From NCBI GenBank assembly GCA_017476085.1, contig JAFVEJ010000073.1, positions 1-10,067 of the forward strand: a stretch of DNA of 10,067 bases, in the 5' to 3' direction. Shown here one piece after another: positions 1 through 7,741 of this stretch; position 1 is the first letter of the stretch; each line of letters starts with the position of its first letter. Origin of the DNA: Alphaproteobacteria bacterium (GTDB lineage: Bacteria; Pseudomonadota; Alphaproteobacteria; RF32; CAG-977). The position numbers were made by a program, and so were the translations under genes. The notes beneath the pieces are model-generated. The model saw only the letters and a list, made by a program, of their open reading frames with translations. It was not told the DNA's origin and ran no database searches.

Positions 1-2
1 CC

Positions 3-536
3 CGTTTGGAATTTGTTTCGGATAATTCGGAAAAACGGATCGCCGCGGTTGTTTATAATGAAACAAGCAAGCATTTGCTTATGAAACTGAAATACGGCGA
101 CAGGCCGGATTTGGCGTCTTTGTTGGCGCAATTGATGTACAACGCGGGAAACGATCTTTTACGACGGGCGGATTTGCTGACGTGCGTTCCGCTGCATTGG
201 AAAAGAATGTTGTTCAGGAAATACAACCAGGCGGCCGTTCTGTCCGCGGAGCTATCAAAACTTTCCGGCGTTCCGTCAAATCCCGGACTTTTGAAAAGGA
301 TCAGGGCAACGCCTAAACAGGGAACGCGCAAAGAAAGATTTGAAAATGTTAAAAACGCCTTTGCGATGAATCCGAATTGCGATATTCAGGGAAAAACGAT
401 CATTCTGATTGATGACGTTCTGACAACGGGAGCAACTTCCCGTTCCTGTACGGAAATTCTGATGAAAAACGGTGCAAAAGCGGTCTGTGTGCTGACTTTT
501 GCCAAGGCCGGTCGGGAAGATCAAACGCGGCCGTAA
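3..536 (+). CDS. comF: ComF family phosphoribosyltransferase-like protein, 5' truncated by window edge
   Basis: The frame is open to the left edge and ends at TAA 534-536, so the TTG at 6 is an internal codon and not a reliable start. About 178 codons are visible. ComF proteins are usually near 240 residues with an N-terminal four-cysteine zinc ribbon, and that part lies upstream of the window. Visible are the family's middle signature (AVVYNE, then LLMKLKYGDRPDLA) and the C-terminal phosphoribosyltransferase loop, which reads ILIDDVLTTGATS, with its core at 408-437. ComF homologues take part in DNA uptake (ComFC, acting with the ComFA helicase) in competent bacteria, but the gene is widespread in species never shown to be transformable. 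It is convergent with the cupin gene and overlaps its 3' end by 16 bp. Family assignment is firm; involvement in competence is not shown here. Confidence 0.9.
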   Translation, partial: RLEFVSDNSEKRIAAVVYNETSKHLLMKLKYGDRPDLASLLAQLMYNAGNDLLRRADLLTCVPLHWKRMLFRKYNQAAVLSAELSKLSGVPSNPGLLKRIRATPKQGTRKERFENVKNAFAMNPNCDIQGKTIILIDDVLTTGATSRSCTEILMKNGAKAVCVLTFAKAGREDQTRP

Positions 537-883
537 ATGTCTTCATAGCGAATGATGTCGTTTTCATCCAATAAATCGCCGGTCTGCACTTCAATAAAAA
601 CAACGTCCGTCGAACCGATGTTTTCAATGCGGTGTTTGGCTTTTGCGGGAATGAAAATCGGTGTGTTCGGTCCGGCTTTGACAAGACTGTCGCCATTCGT
701 TACTTCCGCCGTTCCTTCCGTGATAATCCAATGTTCGTCGCGATGGTTGTGGCTCTGCAATGACAATTTTTGCCCCGGATGAACGACAATCCGCTTGACG
801 GTGTGATGATCACCCGTGTCTAAAATTTCCCAAGTTCCCCAAGGACGAATGTCCGAAGCCCCTTTTTCATATTTTACAACCAT
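521..883 (-). CDS. Stand-alone cupin, mannose-6-phosphate isomerase type II-like
   Basis: This is a 120-residue single-domain cupin. The start at 883 is preferred over an in-frame ATG at 958 because AAGGAG lies 7 nt upstream of it, and the protein then begins directly at the family N-terminus (MVVKYEKG followed by RPWGTWEIL). The first cupin motif fits G-x7-HxH-x2-E-x6-G, with G37, H45, H47, E50 and G57. The second motif includes P79 and H84. The run LSLQSHNHRDEHWIITEG is typical of the C-terminal isomerase domain of ManC/AlgA-type bifunctional enzymes, here without the GDP-mannose pyrophosphorylase domain. Such proteins may interconvert mannose-6-phosphate and fructose-6-phosphate or may only bind sugars; activity cannot be read from the sequence. 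The gene is divergent from lysC and overlaps the comF 3' end by 16 bp. Confidence 0.88.
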   Translation of the reverse strand: MVVKYEKGASDIRPWGTWEILDTGDHHTVKRIVVHPGQKLSLQSHNHRDEHWIITEGTAEVTNGDSLVKAGPNTPIFIPAKAKHRIENIGSTDVVFIEVQTGDLLDENDIIRYEDIYGRV

Positions 884-890
884 ATTATCG

Positions 891-896
891 CTCCTT
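891..896 (-). promoter_or_regulatory. Ribosome binding site of the cupin gene
   Basis: On the minus strand this reads AAGGAG, 7 nt before the ATG at 883-881. It is the strongest Shine-Dalgarno sequence in the area and decides the start of the cupin gene against the upstream ATG at 958, which would add 25 residues unlike the family. Confidence 0.8.
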
Positions 897-982
897 TTCT
901 GTAAAGATGTTTCTTTGTACTCGATTTTGAAAAAAAAATATACCTGATTTTTACGCAAATTCTTGCTTTGTTATTTATATTA

Positions 983-996
983 AGGTAAGAATACCT
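983..996. repeat. Palindrome AGGTA-N4-TACCT upstream of lysC
   Basis: Two perfect 5-bp arms flank AGAA. The site lies 40 bp upstream of the lysC start and overlaps a second inverted repeat, AAGAAT (987-992) with ATTCTT (999-1004). It could be an operator for a dimeric regulator or part of a leader RNA. Because the transcription start is unknown, neither can be chosen. Confidence 0.4.
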
Positions 997-1035
997 CGAT
1001 TCTTGATATATTAATAAACGAGGAACAGAGCTTTT

Positions 1036-2262
1036 ATGGGACTTGTTGTGCAAAAATTCGGCGGCACGTCCGTAGGGGATACGGACAGAATTAAAAATGT
1101 CGCATTGAAAGTCAAAAAAGAAATAGACGCCGGCAATCAGGTTGTTGTTGTTGTTTCCGCTATGTCCGGCGTAACAAACCAGTTGGTTAAATACTGTCAG
1201 GAAATTGCGCCTGATTACGACTTGAAAGAGTATGACGTTGTCGTTTCTACCGGCGAACAGGTGACAATCGGCCGGTTGGCGATGGCTTTGCAGGCAATAG
1301 GGATTCCGGCTCAGTCCTGGACCGGCTGGCAAGTGCCTGTTTTAACGGATGACGCTTTTTCCAAAGCTCGAATCAATCAAATCGGGACAGACGGATTAAA
1401 AGCTTGCCTGGCTGCAGGGATAGTGCCTGTCGTGGCGGGATTTCAGGGAATTAACGATAATGGCCGCATCACGACTTTGGGACGCGGCGGTTCCGATACT
1501 TCCGCGGTGGCTTTGGCAGCCGTTTTGGAAGCGGACAGATGCGATATTTATACGGACGTGGACTGTGTTTATACGACGGATCCGCGCGTTGTGAAAAACG
1601 CCAGAAAGTTAGATCGCGTTACATATGAAGAAATGTTGGAAATGGCTTCTTTGGGGGCGAAAGTTTTGCAGACGCGCTCGGTCGAACTGGCGATGAAATA
1701 CCGCGTCAATTTGCGCGTGGTTTCCAGTTTTGAACAGAATCCGGTCGGAACGACTATTTGCGATGAGGGGGATATTGTGGAAAAAGAAATTATCAGCGGC
1801 ATTACTTGCAGCCGTGACGAAGCTAAAATTACGTTGGTCGGCGTTCAGGACAAACCCGGCATTTCCGCCGCCGTTTTTAATGCCATGGCTCAGGCAAACA
1901 TCTGCATTGATATGATTGTGCAAAGCGATTCGCCGGACGGAACGCATACGGATATGACGTTTACGCTTAATGAATCGGATTTGTCCAGAGCGGTGGCAGT
2001 TCTTGAAAAAAACAAAGAAAGTATCGGTTATCGTTCCGTTATTTCCGATGCGGACTGCGTTAAAATTTCTTTGATCGGCGTCGGTATGCGCACACATACG
2101 GGTATTGCGCAGAGAATGTTTGAGGCGTTGTCCGAAAAAGGCATTAACGTTCAAACCATTTCCACTTCGGAAATTAAGATCAGCGTTCTGATCGCCGCCG
2201 AATATGCCGAGCTGGCTGTGCGCGCTCTGCATGCGGCGTTTCATTTGGAAGGCAAGGAATAA
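1036..2262 (+). CDS. lysC: Aspartate kinase, monofunctional with two ACT domains
   Basis: The enzyme phosphorylates L-aspartate with ATP, the first step toward lysine, diaminopimelate (for peptidoglycan), threonine and methionine. The 408-residue length is normal for monofunctional LysC. The amino-acid-kinase domain carries KFGGTSV at 7-13, STGEQ at 71-75, GRGGSDTS at 149-156 and a VYTTDPR motif. Two C-terminal ACT domains follow: about 264-335, containing LVGVQDKPGISAAVF, and about 343-405, containing GINVQTISTSEIKIS. They imply feedback control by lysine and/or threonine, although which effector cannot be read. The start ATG is preceded by GAGGA at 1020-1024, a somewhat long 11-nt spacing. 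It is the first gene of the seven-gene run and its stop is 3 bp from the next start. Confidence 0.97.
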   Translation: MGLVVQKFGGTSVGDTDRIKNVALKVKKEIDAGNQVVVVVSAMSGVTNQLVKYCQEIAPDYDLKEYDVVVSTGEQVTIGRLAMALQAIGIPAQSWTGWQVPVLTDDAFSKARINQIGTDGLKACLAAGIVPVVAGFQGINDNGRITTLGRGGSDTSAVALAAVLEADRCDIYTDVDCVYTTDPRVVKNARKLDRVTYEEMLEMASLGAKVLQTRSVELAMKYRVNLRVVSSFEQNPVGTTICDEGDIVEKEIISGITCSRDEAKITLVGVQDKPGISAAVFNAMAQANICIDMIVQSDSPDGTHTDMTFTLNESDLSRAVAVLEKNKESIGYRSVISDADCVKISLIGVGMRTHTGIAQRMFEALSEKGINVQTISTSEIKISVLIAAEYAELAVRALHAAFHLEGKE

Positions 2263-2265
2263 AGC

Positions 2266-3291
2266 ATGCGTTCGAACGATGAAATTTTAAATGATTTTTG
2301 GAATGCCGGCCGTTCCTTTTTGAATACGCGCTATGCGATTATGGGCGGCGCAATGTCCTGGATTTCCGAACATCATCTGGTGGCGGCTATTTCTAATGCG
2401 GGCGGTTTCGGTGTTATCGCCGGCGGAGCGATGCCGCCCGATCTGCTGAAAGAAGAGATTGTTCAAACAAAGACTTTGACAAAAAACAGTTTCGGGGTGA
2501 ATCTGATCACGATGCATCCGCAGCTGGACGAATTGATAGATGTTTGTATCGAAACCCGGGTCAGCCATGTGATTTTAGCCGGCGGCATTCCTTCCGTTCA
2601 GGCGGTCAAGAAACTGAAAGATAAGGGAATGAAAGTTCTCTGTTTTGCTCCGGCTCTGGTGTTGGCAAAGCGATTGATTAAATCCGGCGCTGATGCTTTG
2701 ATTTTGGAAGGAACCGAAGCCGGCGGACATATCGGGCCGGTGGCGACAAACATTCTTGTTCAGGAAATCGTTCCGTATATTAAAGATGTGCCCGTTTTTG
2801 TTGCGGGCGGTATCGGAACCGGTGAAATGATGGCGGCCTTTTTGGAAATGGGGGCGGCCGGCTGTCAGCTGGGAACCCGCTTTGTCTGCACGACGGAATG
2901 TATTGCGCATCCGAATTTTAAAAGGGCGTTTATCCGTGCGAATGCGCGCGATGCCATGCCGACCGTTCAGATTGATCCTCGTTTTCCCGTTATTCCCGTT
3001 CGTGCGATTACGAACGAAGGAACCAAGCGGTTTATGGAATTTCAAATGGAAACGATTCAGAAATATCAACGCGGCGAATTGGAACTGAAAGAAGCCCAGT
3101 TGGAAATTGAGCATTTTTGGGGCGGGGCTTTGCGCCGCGCAGTAATTGACGGCGATGTCGAAAACGGTTCGCTGATGGCGGGACAAAGCGTCGGACTTGT
3201 GAAAGAAGAAAAATCGGTTCAGGCGGTTATTGACGAACTGGTTTCTCAGGCGGCCGATGCTTTGAGGCGCTTTGGCCGGGCAAACGCGTAA
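2266..3291 (+). CDS. FMN-dependent NPD-family flavoprotein (nitronate monooxygenase / FabK-like)
   Basis: This is a 341-residue TIM-barrel flavoprotein of the nitronate monooxygenase / 2-nitropropane dioxygenase superfamily. Visible motifs are GGAMSWISEHHLVAAISNAGGFG (residues 27-49), FGVNL (76-80), EGTEAGGHIG (148-157, with H155 at the place of the catalytic histidine in nitronate monooxygenases), the phosphate-binding GGIGTGE (181-187), LGTRF (202-206) and AHPNFK (214-219). The C-terminal stretch HFWGGALRRAVIDGD, then LMAGQSVG, is usual in alphaproteobacterial members normally annotated nitronate monooxygenase. Several of these motifs also resemble the enoyl-ACP reductase FabK, so the substrate is open. 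Translation is probably coupled to lysC: AAGGA at 2254-2258 lies inside the lysC end and the gap is 3 bp. No link to the aspartate pathway is evident. Confidence 0.85.
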   Translation: MRSNDEILNDFWNAGRSFLNTRYAIMGGAMSWISEHHLVAAISNAGGFGVIAGGAMPPDLLKEEIVQTKTLTKNSFGVNLITMHPQLDELIDVCIETRVSHVILAGGIPSVQAVKKLKDKGMKVLCFAPALVLAKRLIKSGADALILEGTEAGGHIGPVATNILVQEIVPYIKDVPVFVAGGIGTGEMMAAFLEMGAAGCQLGTRFVCTTECIAHPNFKRAFIRANARDAMPTVQIDPRFPVIPVRAITNEGTKRFMEFQMETIQKYQRGELELKEAQLEIEHFWGGALRRAVIDGDVENGSLMAGQSVGLVKEEKSVQAVIDELVSQAADALRRFGRANA

Positions 3292-3300
3292 CAGATTAAA

Positions 3301-3306
3301 AGGTGA
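3301..3306 (+). promoter_or_regulatory. Ribosome binding site of rodZ
   Basis: AGGTGA stands 4 nt before the ATG at 3311, in the 19-bp gap after the flavoprotein gene. The same hexamer precedes ispG at 4296-4301. It favours ATG 3311 over a possible TTG at 3272, which lies within the preceding gene. Confidence 0.65.
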
Positions 3307-3310
3307 CACT

Positions 3311-4297
3311 ATGACGCAGAACGAAGAAAAGCCGGAAAATTTGAATCCGACGGAAAAAAAGGAAGAGGCGGTCGGCGCTTTGCTGCGCAAAACGCGTTTG
3401 GCTAAAAATCAGGATCTGCGCGATATAGCTTCTTATTTATGTATTCGCTATCAGTATTTGGAAGCTTTGGAAGAGGGGCGTTATAAAGAATTGCCCGGCG
3501 AGGCGTATGCAAACGGTTTTATCCGCAGCTATGCTTCATATTTGGGATTGAATCCGGCGGATATTATTACACGCTATAAACAAGAGTTTTTCAGCCAGGA
3601 AAAACGGGAAAACAATCTGTATGTTATGTCTCCCGAGGAAGCGGAAAACGTTGTTCCGGCGCCGAAAATATTGATCGCTTCTCTTGTTTTGCTGTTGATT
3701 GTCTTCGGTTTGTGGCAGTCTTCTTCCAAAGAAAAGGAAATGCCGACGCCCGTTGTTGTGAAGCCGGTTGATTCTATTACGATAGTGGATCAGGCTTATC
3801 CTTTGCCGCAGGAAGAAAATGTTTCCGTGACGGCGGAAACGGAAGATGTTCCTTCCGCTGCGGTCGTGCCGCCCGTTCCTCCGGTAAAACCGGAATATAA
3901 AGAAGAAAGCGAACCTGAAGTTTCGGAACCGCCTGTTCGGGAACCCGAACCGGTTAAAGTTGAGCCGAAAGTCGAACCGGAGCTTTTAAAACCGCAAATT
4001 TACGGTCAGAAAAACTATAATCCCAGATTGATTTTAATTGCTAAAGAAGAAGTGTGGATTGAAATTACGCGCAGGGATACGGTTGTTTTTTCGCGGCTGC
4101 TGAACAGAGGAGATCAATATATGGTTTCTTCAAACAAACCGGAAGAGCTGTTTTTAAAAACAGGGAACGCCGGCGGGCTGGAAATTTATTGCGACGGAAA
4201 ATTGACGCAATCTTTGGGGCCGAGAGGAGCGCTGCGTTCGAATGTCGCTTTGATTCCCGACGATTTTGCCGCAAAAGTTGTTGAAGATATAGAATAG
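3311..4297 (+). CDS. rodZ: RodZ-like cytoskeletal membrane protein (HTH_25, TM, DUF4115)
   Basis: A 328-residue bitopic membrane protein with the full RodZ layout. Residues about 20-92 form the cytoplasmic helix-turn-helix domain that in RodZ binds MreB (VGALLRKTRLAKNQDLRDIA, LEALEEGRYKELPGEAYANG, then FIRSYASYLGLNPADI). A single hydrophobic segment lies at about 119-136 (ILIASLVLLLIVFGLW). A Pro/Glu/Val-rich, probably disordered periplasmic linker spans about 140-240. A beta-rich DUF4115 domain follows at about 243-328, with WIEITRRDTVVFSRLL and GDQYMVSSN. RodZ ties MreB to the elongasome and helps set rod shape. Its place directly before ispG and hisS matches E. coli, which supports the name. 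The start at ATG 3311 is favoured by its own ribosome binding site. Confidence 0.9.
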   Translation: MTQNEEKPENLNPTEKKEEAVGALLRKTRLAKNQDLRDIASYLCIRYQYLEALEEGRYKELPGEAYANGFIRSYASYLGLNPADIITRYKQEFFSQEKRENNLYVMSPEEAENVVPAPKILIASLVLLLIVFGLWQSSSKEKEMPTPVVVKPVDSITIVDQAYPLPQEENVSVTAETEDVPSAAVVPPVPPVKPEYKEESEPEVSEPPVREPEPVKVEPKVEPELLKPQIYGQKNYNPRLILIAKEEVWIEITRRDTVVFSRLLNRGDQYMVSSNKPEELFLKTGNAGGLEIYCDGKLTQSLGPRGALRSNVALIPDDFAAKVVEDIE

Positions 4298-4304
4298 GTG
4301 AACG

Positions 4305-5399
4305 ATGAATATGCCTGAAATTAAGCGCCGTCATTCCAGACGCGTGTATGTCGGATCTGTTGCCGTCGGTGACGGTGCTCCCGTTTCCGTTCAATCCATG
4401 ACAAATACGCCGACGGCGGACGTTGCCGCGACGGTGGCGCAGATCCGGTCGTTGGAGGCTGTCGGCGCGGATATTGTTCGTGTTTCCTGTCCCGATGAAG
4501 AATCGACAAAGGCGCTGAAAGAAATCGTTAAACAGGTTAAAGTGCCGATCGTTTCCGATATTCATTTCCATTATAAGCGCGCGATCGAATCAGCCGAAGC
4601 GGGCGCGGCTTGTCTGCGTATCAATCCGGGTAATATCGGTTCTGCGGAACGTGTCCGCGATGTGATCAAAGCGGCAAAAGATTATAATTGTTCTATGCGG
4701 ATTGGCGTCAACGGCGGCTCTCTGGATAAACATTTGCTTGAAAAATATGGCGAACCGTGTCCCGAAGCGATGGTTGAAAGCGCTTTGGAACATGCTAAGA
4801 TTTTGGAGGACAACGACTTTTTTAATTTCAAAATTTCGGTGAAATCTTCCGACACCCTGATGACGATGAAAGCTTATCGTCTGTTAGCGGCTCAATGCGA
4901 TTATCCGCTGCATCTGGGCGTGACGGAAGCCGGCGGTTTGCGTGCCGGAACGGTTAAATCGGCTTTGGGAATAGGGTCGTTGCTGATGGATGGAATCGGC
5001 GATACTTTACGCGAGTCTTTGACGGCGGACGTTACCGAAGAAATCAAAGTCGGCTTTGAAATTTTGCGGACTTTGGGGCTGCGTTATCATGGCGTTCGTC
5101 TGGTATCTTGCCCGACATGCGCGCGCCGAGGCATTGATGTTGAAAAAGTTGTCAAGGAATTGGAAGTTCGTTTGGAACATATTTCCGAACCTTTGAAAAT
5201 CGCCGTTATGGGATGCGTTGTAAATGGTCCCGGCGAAGCTCGTGAATCCGATATCGGCGTATGCGGCGGCGGGAACGGCAAGGCTCTGCTGTTTGTTCGC
5301 GCAGAGCAAAAAGAACCGATTAATGCCGCAAATGCCGCGGATATCGTGGCGGAATTGGCGGAAAAAATGGCGGCCGAAAAGACGGAGAAAGCAAAATGA
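4305..5399 (+). CDS. ispG: 4-hydroxy-3-methylbut-2-en-1-yl diphosphate synthase (GcpE)
   Basis: IspG converts methylerythritol cyclodiphosphate to HMBPP, the next-to-last step of the MEP isoprenoid pathway, using a [4Fe-4S] cluster. The 364-residue protein starts with the family hallmark [20 protein letters not shown] and [10 protein letters not shown]. It carries [19 protein letters not shown] and RINPGNIGS in the barrel. The cluster ligands are C269, C272 and C304 (in SCPTCARRG and [10 protein letters not shown]), with E311 as the further iron-contacting residue; from memory, E. coli numbering differs by only one. The length corresponds to the short bacterial form without the inserted domain of plant enzymes. 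AGGTGA at 4296-4301 precedes ATG 4305, overlapping the rodZ stop. The stop overlaps the hisS start in an ATGA (4 bp), so the two are translationally coupled. Confidence 0.98.
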   Translation: MNMPEIKRRHSRRVYVGSVAVGDGAPVSVQSMTNTPTADVAATVAQIRSLEAVGADIVRVSCPDEESTKALKEIVKQVKVPIVSDIHFHYKRAIESAEAGAACLRINPGNIGSAERVRDVIKAAKDYNCSMRIGVNGGSLDKHLLEKYGEPCPEAMVESALEHAKILEDNDFFNFKISVKSSDTLMTMKAYRLLAAQCDYPLHLGVTEAGGLRAGTVKSALGIGSLLMDGIGDTLRESLTADVTEEIKVGFEILRTLGLRYHGVRLVSCPTCARRGIDVEKVVKELEVRLEHISEPLKIAVMGCVVNGPGEARESDIGVCGGGNGKALLFVRAEQKEPINAANAADIVAELAEKMAAEKTEKAK

Positions 5400-6661
5400 A
5401 AATACAGCCGGCGCGCGGCACGCGCGATATATATGGAGCGGATCTGAGCGCTTTTTTATTTGTTGAAAATACGGCCAGAGCTTTGGCAAAACGCTATGGT
5501 TTCGGCGAAATTCAAACACCGATCTTTGAAGCGACGGAAGTTTTCGCGCGCGGCGTCGGTGAAACGTCGGATATCGTTTCCAAAGAAATGTACACATTTA
5601 CCGATCGCGGCGGGGAAAGCTTTACGCTTCGTCCCGAAGGAACGGCCGGTATTGTCCGCGCGTTTATTTCCGAAGGAATGGAGCAAAATCTGCCGGTTAA
5701 ATTGTTTTATGCGGGGCCGATGTTCCGCTATGAGCGTCCGCAAAAAGGCCGCTACCGTCAGCTGCATCAGGTCGGATTGGAAGTTTTAGGTTCCGCCGCG
5801 CCGCAGACGGATGTGGAAGTGCTTTGCCTGGGATGGGATTTTTTATCGGCTTTGGGGCTGAAGGATTATATCCGGTTGGAATTGAACACATTGGGCGATG
5901 CGGAAAGCCGCGCGGCTTACCGTAAAGCATTGGTTGCCTATTTTGAACAATATAAAGACAAGCTTTCCGAAGACAGCTTGAATCGTTTGGAAAAGAATCC
6001 GTTGCGCATTTTGGATTCCAAAGATGAAGGGGATAAAAAAATCGTCGAAAATGCGCCGGCGATGACGGATTACTTAAATGAATCTTCCCGCGCTTTTTTT
6101 GAAGAAGTCAAAGCCGGACTGATCGCAATGGGAATACCTTTTATCGTCAATCCGCGTTTGGTGCGCGGTTTGGATTATTACCGTCATACCGTTTTTGAGT
6201 TTATTACGGATTCTCTGGGCGCACAGGGTACGGTTCTGGGCGGCGGGCGTTATGACGGATTGGTTGAAGAACTGGGCGGGCCGCAGACGCCCGGGATCGG
6301 TTTCGGCGCCGGTATTGATCGCTTGTCTTTGTTGCTGCAGGAAGTCGGCAAACAGCCGGCTGAGCCGCGTCCGATCGCCGTCATTCCCGTCGGAGCGGAT
6401 ACGCTGTTGCCGATTATGCAGACGGCGCATACGCTGCGGCAAAACGGTTTCATTGTCGATATGGCCTATTCGGGCAATATGGGAAAACGTATGAAAAAAG
6501 CCAATAAAATCAACGCCTGCGCGGCAGTGATTATGGGATCAGACGAATTTGCCAAAGGTGTTGTGACCGTGCGTGATTTGGATTCCGGCGACCAAAACGA
6601 AGTCGTGTTGACGGATTTGAGTGCTTTTATGCAAAGATACAAGCAATGTCAGGGAGCCTAG
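5396..6661 (+). CDS. hisS: Histidyl-tRNA synthetase, class II
   Basis: The enzyme charges tRNA-His with histidine in the cytoplasm. At 421 residues it matches bacterial HisRS (about 424). Visible motifs in order are RGTRD at 7-11, TLRPEGT at 77-83, motif 2 ([18 protein letters not shown], from 105, with R111 and E113), the histidine-binding motif RGLDYY at 257-262, LGGGRYDGL from 281 and motif 3 GFGAGIDRL at 302-310. The C-terminal anticodon-binding domain runs from about 325 and includes [20 protein letters not shown] at 5384-5387 lies 8 nt upstream of the ATG, which overlaps the ispG stop by 4 bp. No catalytic residue appears to be missing. Confidence 0.98.
   Translation: MKIQPARGTRDIYGADLSAFLFVENTARALAKRYGFGEIQTPIFEATEVFARGVGETSDIVSKEMYTFTDRGGESFTLRPEGTAGIVRAFISEGMEQNLPVKLFYAGPMFRYERPQKGRYRQLHQVGLEVLGSAAPQTDVEVLCLGWDFLSALGLKDYIRLELNTLGDAESRAAYRKALVAYFEQYKDKLSEDSLNRLEKNPLRILDSKDEGDKKIVENAPAMTDYLNESSRAFFEEVKAGLIAMGIPFIVNPRLVRGLDYYRHTVFEFITDSLGAQGTVLGGGRYDGLVEELGGPQTPGIGFGAGIDRLSLLLQEVGKQPAEPRPIAVIPVGADTLLPIMQTAHTLRQNGFIVDMAYSGNMGKRMKKANKINACAAVIMGSDEFAKGVVTVRDLDSGDQNEVVLTDLSAFMQRYKQCQGA
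6651..6656 (+). promoter_or_regulatory. Ribosome binding site of prfA
   Basis: AGGGAG sits 6 nt before ATG 6663, within the last codons of hisS. It identifies the start of release factor 1 and argues against an in-frame upstream start at 6621, which would add 14 non-family residues inside hisS. Confidence 0.75.
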
Positions 6662-6662
6662 T

Positions 6663-7739
6663 ATGAGTTTTGAAGAAAAACTGGATGTCGTTTTGGCCCG
6701 GCATGAAGAACTGGAGGCTTTGCTCGGTTCCGGCGATAACGTGGACGGGGAAACGTTTGTTAAGCTTTCTAAAGAGTTGGCGGCTTTGAAAGATGTGGTC
6801 GTCGTTATCCAGTCGTATAAAAAAGTGTTGTCGGATATGGAAGAAGCGCAAGCTCTTTTAGATGATTCGGAAACAGACGACGAAATGCGGTCAATGGCGC
6901 ATGATGAAATATATTCGGCCAAAGAAAAGCTGCCCGAACTGGAAAAGCAGCTTAAAATTTTGCTGCTTCCCAAAAACGCCGTTGATGAAAAGAATGCGAT
7001 TTTGGAAGTCCGCGCCGGAACGGGCGGAGAGGAAGCCGCTTTATTTGCCGCTGAATTGTTCCGTATGTACGAACATTATGCCGCCATTCAAGGATGGAAG
7101 TTCGAAATGCTGTCCGTCAATGATACGGGGATCGGCGGTTATAAGGAAGCTTCGGCCAGCATAAGCGGCCGCAACGTGTTTGAACGGCTGAAATTTGAAT
7201 CCGGAGTGCATCGTGTTCAGCGTGTTCCGGAAACGGAAGCTTCGGGGCGCGTGCATACGTCCGCCGCGACGGTTGCCGTTTTGCCGGAAGCTGAAGAAGT
7301 CGATTTGAAGATTGATGAAAAAGATTTGAAAATCGATGTGTATCGCGCTTCCGGCGCCGGCGGTCAGCACGTCAATAAAACGGAATCCGCCGTTCGCATC
7401 ACGCATATTCCGACCGGCATTGTTGTCGCATGTCAGGATGAACGTTCGCAGTTTAAAAATAGAGATCGTGCGATGCGTATTTTGCGGTCGCGCATTTATG
7501 ATATGCAGCAAGCCCAACTGGACAAGGAACGTGCCGTCGATCGTAAAAATCAAGTCGGTTCCGGCGATCGTTCCGAACGGATTCGCACTTATAATTTCCC
7601 GCAGGGCCGCGTGACTGATCACCGTATCAATCTGACTCTGTATAAAATAGACGAAGTAATGAACGGGACGGCATTGAACGAAATTATCGAAGCGTTGATT
7701 GCGGAAGATCAGCTATCCCGCCTCTCTGAGCTTGAGTAA
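6663..7739 (+). CDS. prfA: Peptide chain release factor 1
   Basis: RF1 recognises UAA and UAG in the ribosomal A site and triggers peptide release. With the start at 6663 the protein has 358 residues, normal for RF1. The stop-codon-reading tripeptide is of the PxT class (P189-E190-T191, in [20 protein letters not shown]), which separates it from RF2 (SPF type). The catalytic GGQ is at 233-235, within [18 protein letters not shown]235 is the methylation target of PrmC, encoded next. The basic downstream segment ([18 protein letters not shown]) and the C-terminal [17 protein letters not shown] are also typical. Only one base separates the hisS stop from its start, and prmC begins 2 bp after its stop. 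Confidence 0.98.
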   Translation: MSFEEKLDVVLARHEELEALLGSGDNVDGETFVKLSKELAALKDVVVVIQSYKKVLSDMEEAQALLDDSETDDEMRSMAHDEIYSAKEKLPELEKQLKILLLPKNAVDEKNAILEVRAGTGGEEAALFAAELFRMYEHYAAIQGWKFEMLSVNDTGIGGYKEASASISGRNVFERLKFESGVHRVQRVPETEASGRVHTSAATVAVLPEAEEVDLKIDEKDLKIDVYRASGAGGQHVNKTESAVRITHIPTGIVVACQDERSQFKNRDRAMRILRSRIYDMQQAQLDKERAVDRKNQVGSGDRSERIRTYNFPQGRVTDHRINLTLYKIDEVMNGTALNEIIEALIAEDQLSRLSELE

Positions 7740-7741
7740 GA

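Larger units (their letters stand above)
884..1035. promoter_or_regulatory. Divergent AT-rich intergenic region between the cupin gene and lysC
   Basis: These 152 bp must hold the promoters of both divergent genes. No clear sigma-70 pair stands out. Possible plus-strand -10 elements are TATATT at 976-981 and TATATT at 1007-1012, both without a good -35. TTGCTT at 963-968 is followed, 17 bp on, by a poor -10. The region also contains an A9 run (930-938), a perfect 14-bp palindrome with a 4-nt centre (983-996), further inverted repeats reaching the lysC ribosome binding site, and three related copies of a CTCGATT-like motif (920-930, 940-952, 991-1006). Regulation here is inferred from layout only. 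Confidence 0.5.

Noticed and set aside
506..532. GGCCG/CGGCC inverted repeat at the comF-cupin junction as a shared terminator
   Set aside because: Only 5 bp with a 17-nt loop inside coding sequence and no T run on either strand.
521..958. Longer cupin reading frame starting at ATG 958 (25 extra residues)
   Set aside because: The extra N-terminus is low-complexity (Phe/Lys-rich) and unlike the family, whereas AAGGAG precedes the internal ATG at 883 by 7 nt.
1609..2244. 211-residue open frame antisense to lysC
   Set aside because: Same reasoning: biased composition opposite the lysC ACT region and no domain.
3272..3310. TTG start for rodZ inside the flavoprotein gene
   Set aside because: It adds 13 non-family residues and lacks a good ribosome binding site; ATG 3311 has AGGTGA just upstream.
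2575..3390. 271-residue open frame antisense to the flavoprotein gene
   Set aside because: It lies opposite a well-conserved gene, has no ribosome binding site or recognisable domain, and shows the His/Arg/Asn/Phe-rich composition of an antisense shadow.
6621..6662. Upstream ATG start for prfA overlapping hisS
   Set aside because: It adds 14 residues not found in RF1; AGGGAG at 6651-6656 and the family N-terminus point to 6663, which also puts the GGQ glutamine at 235.
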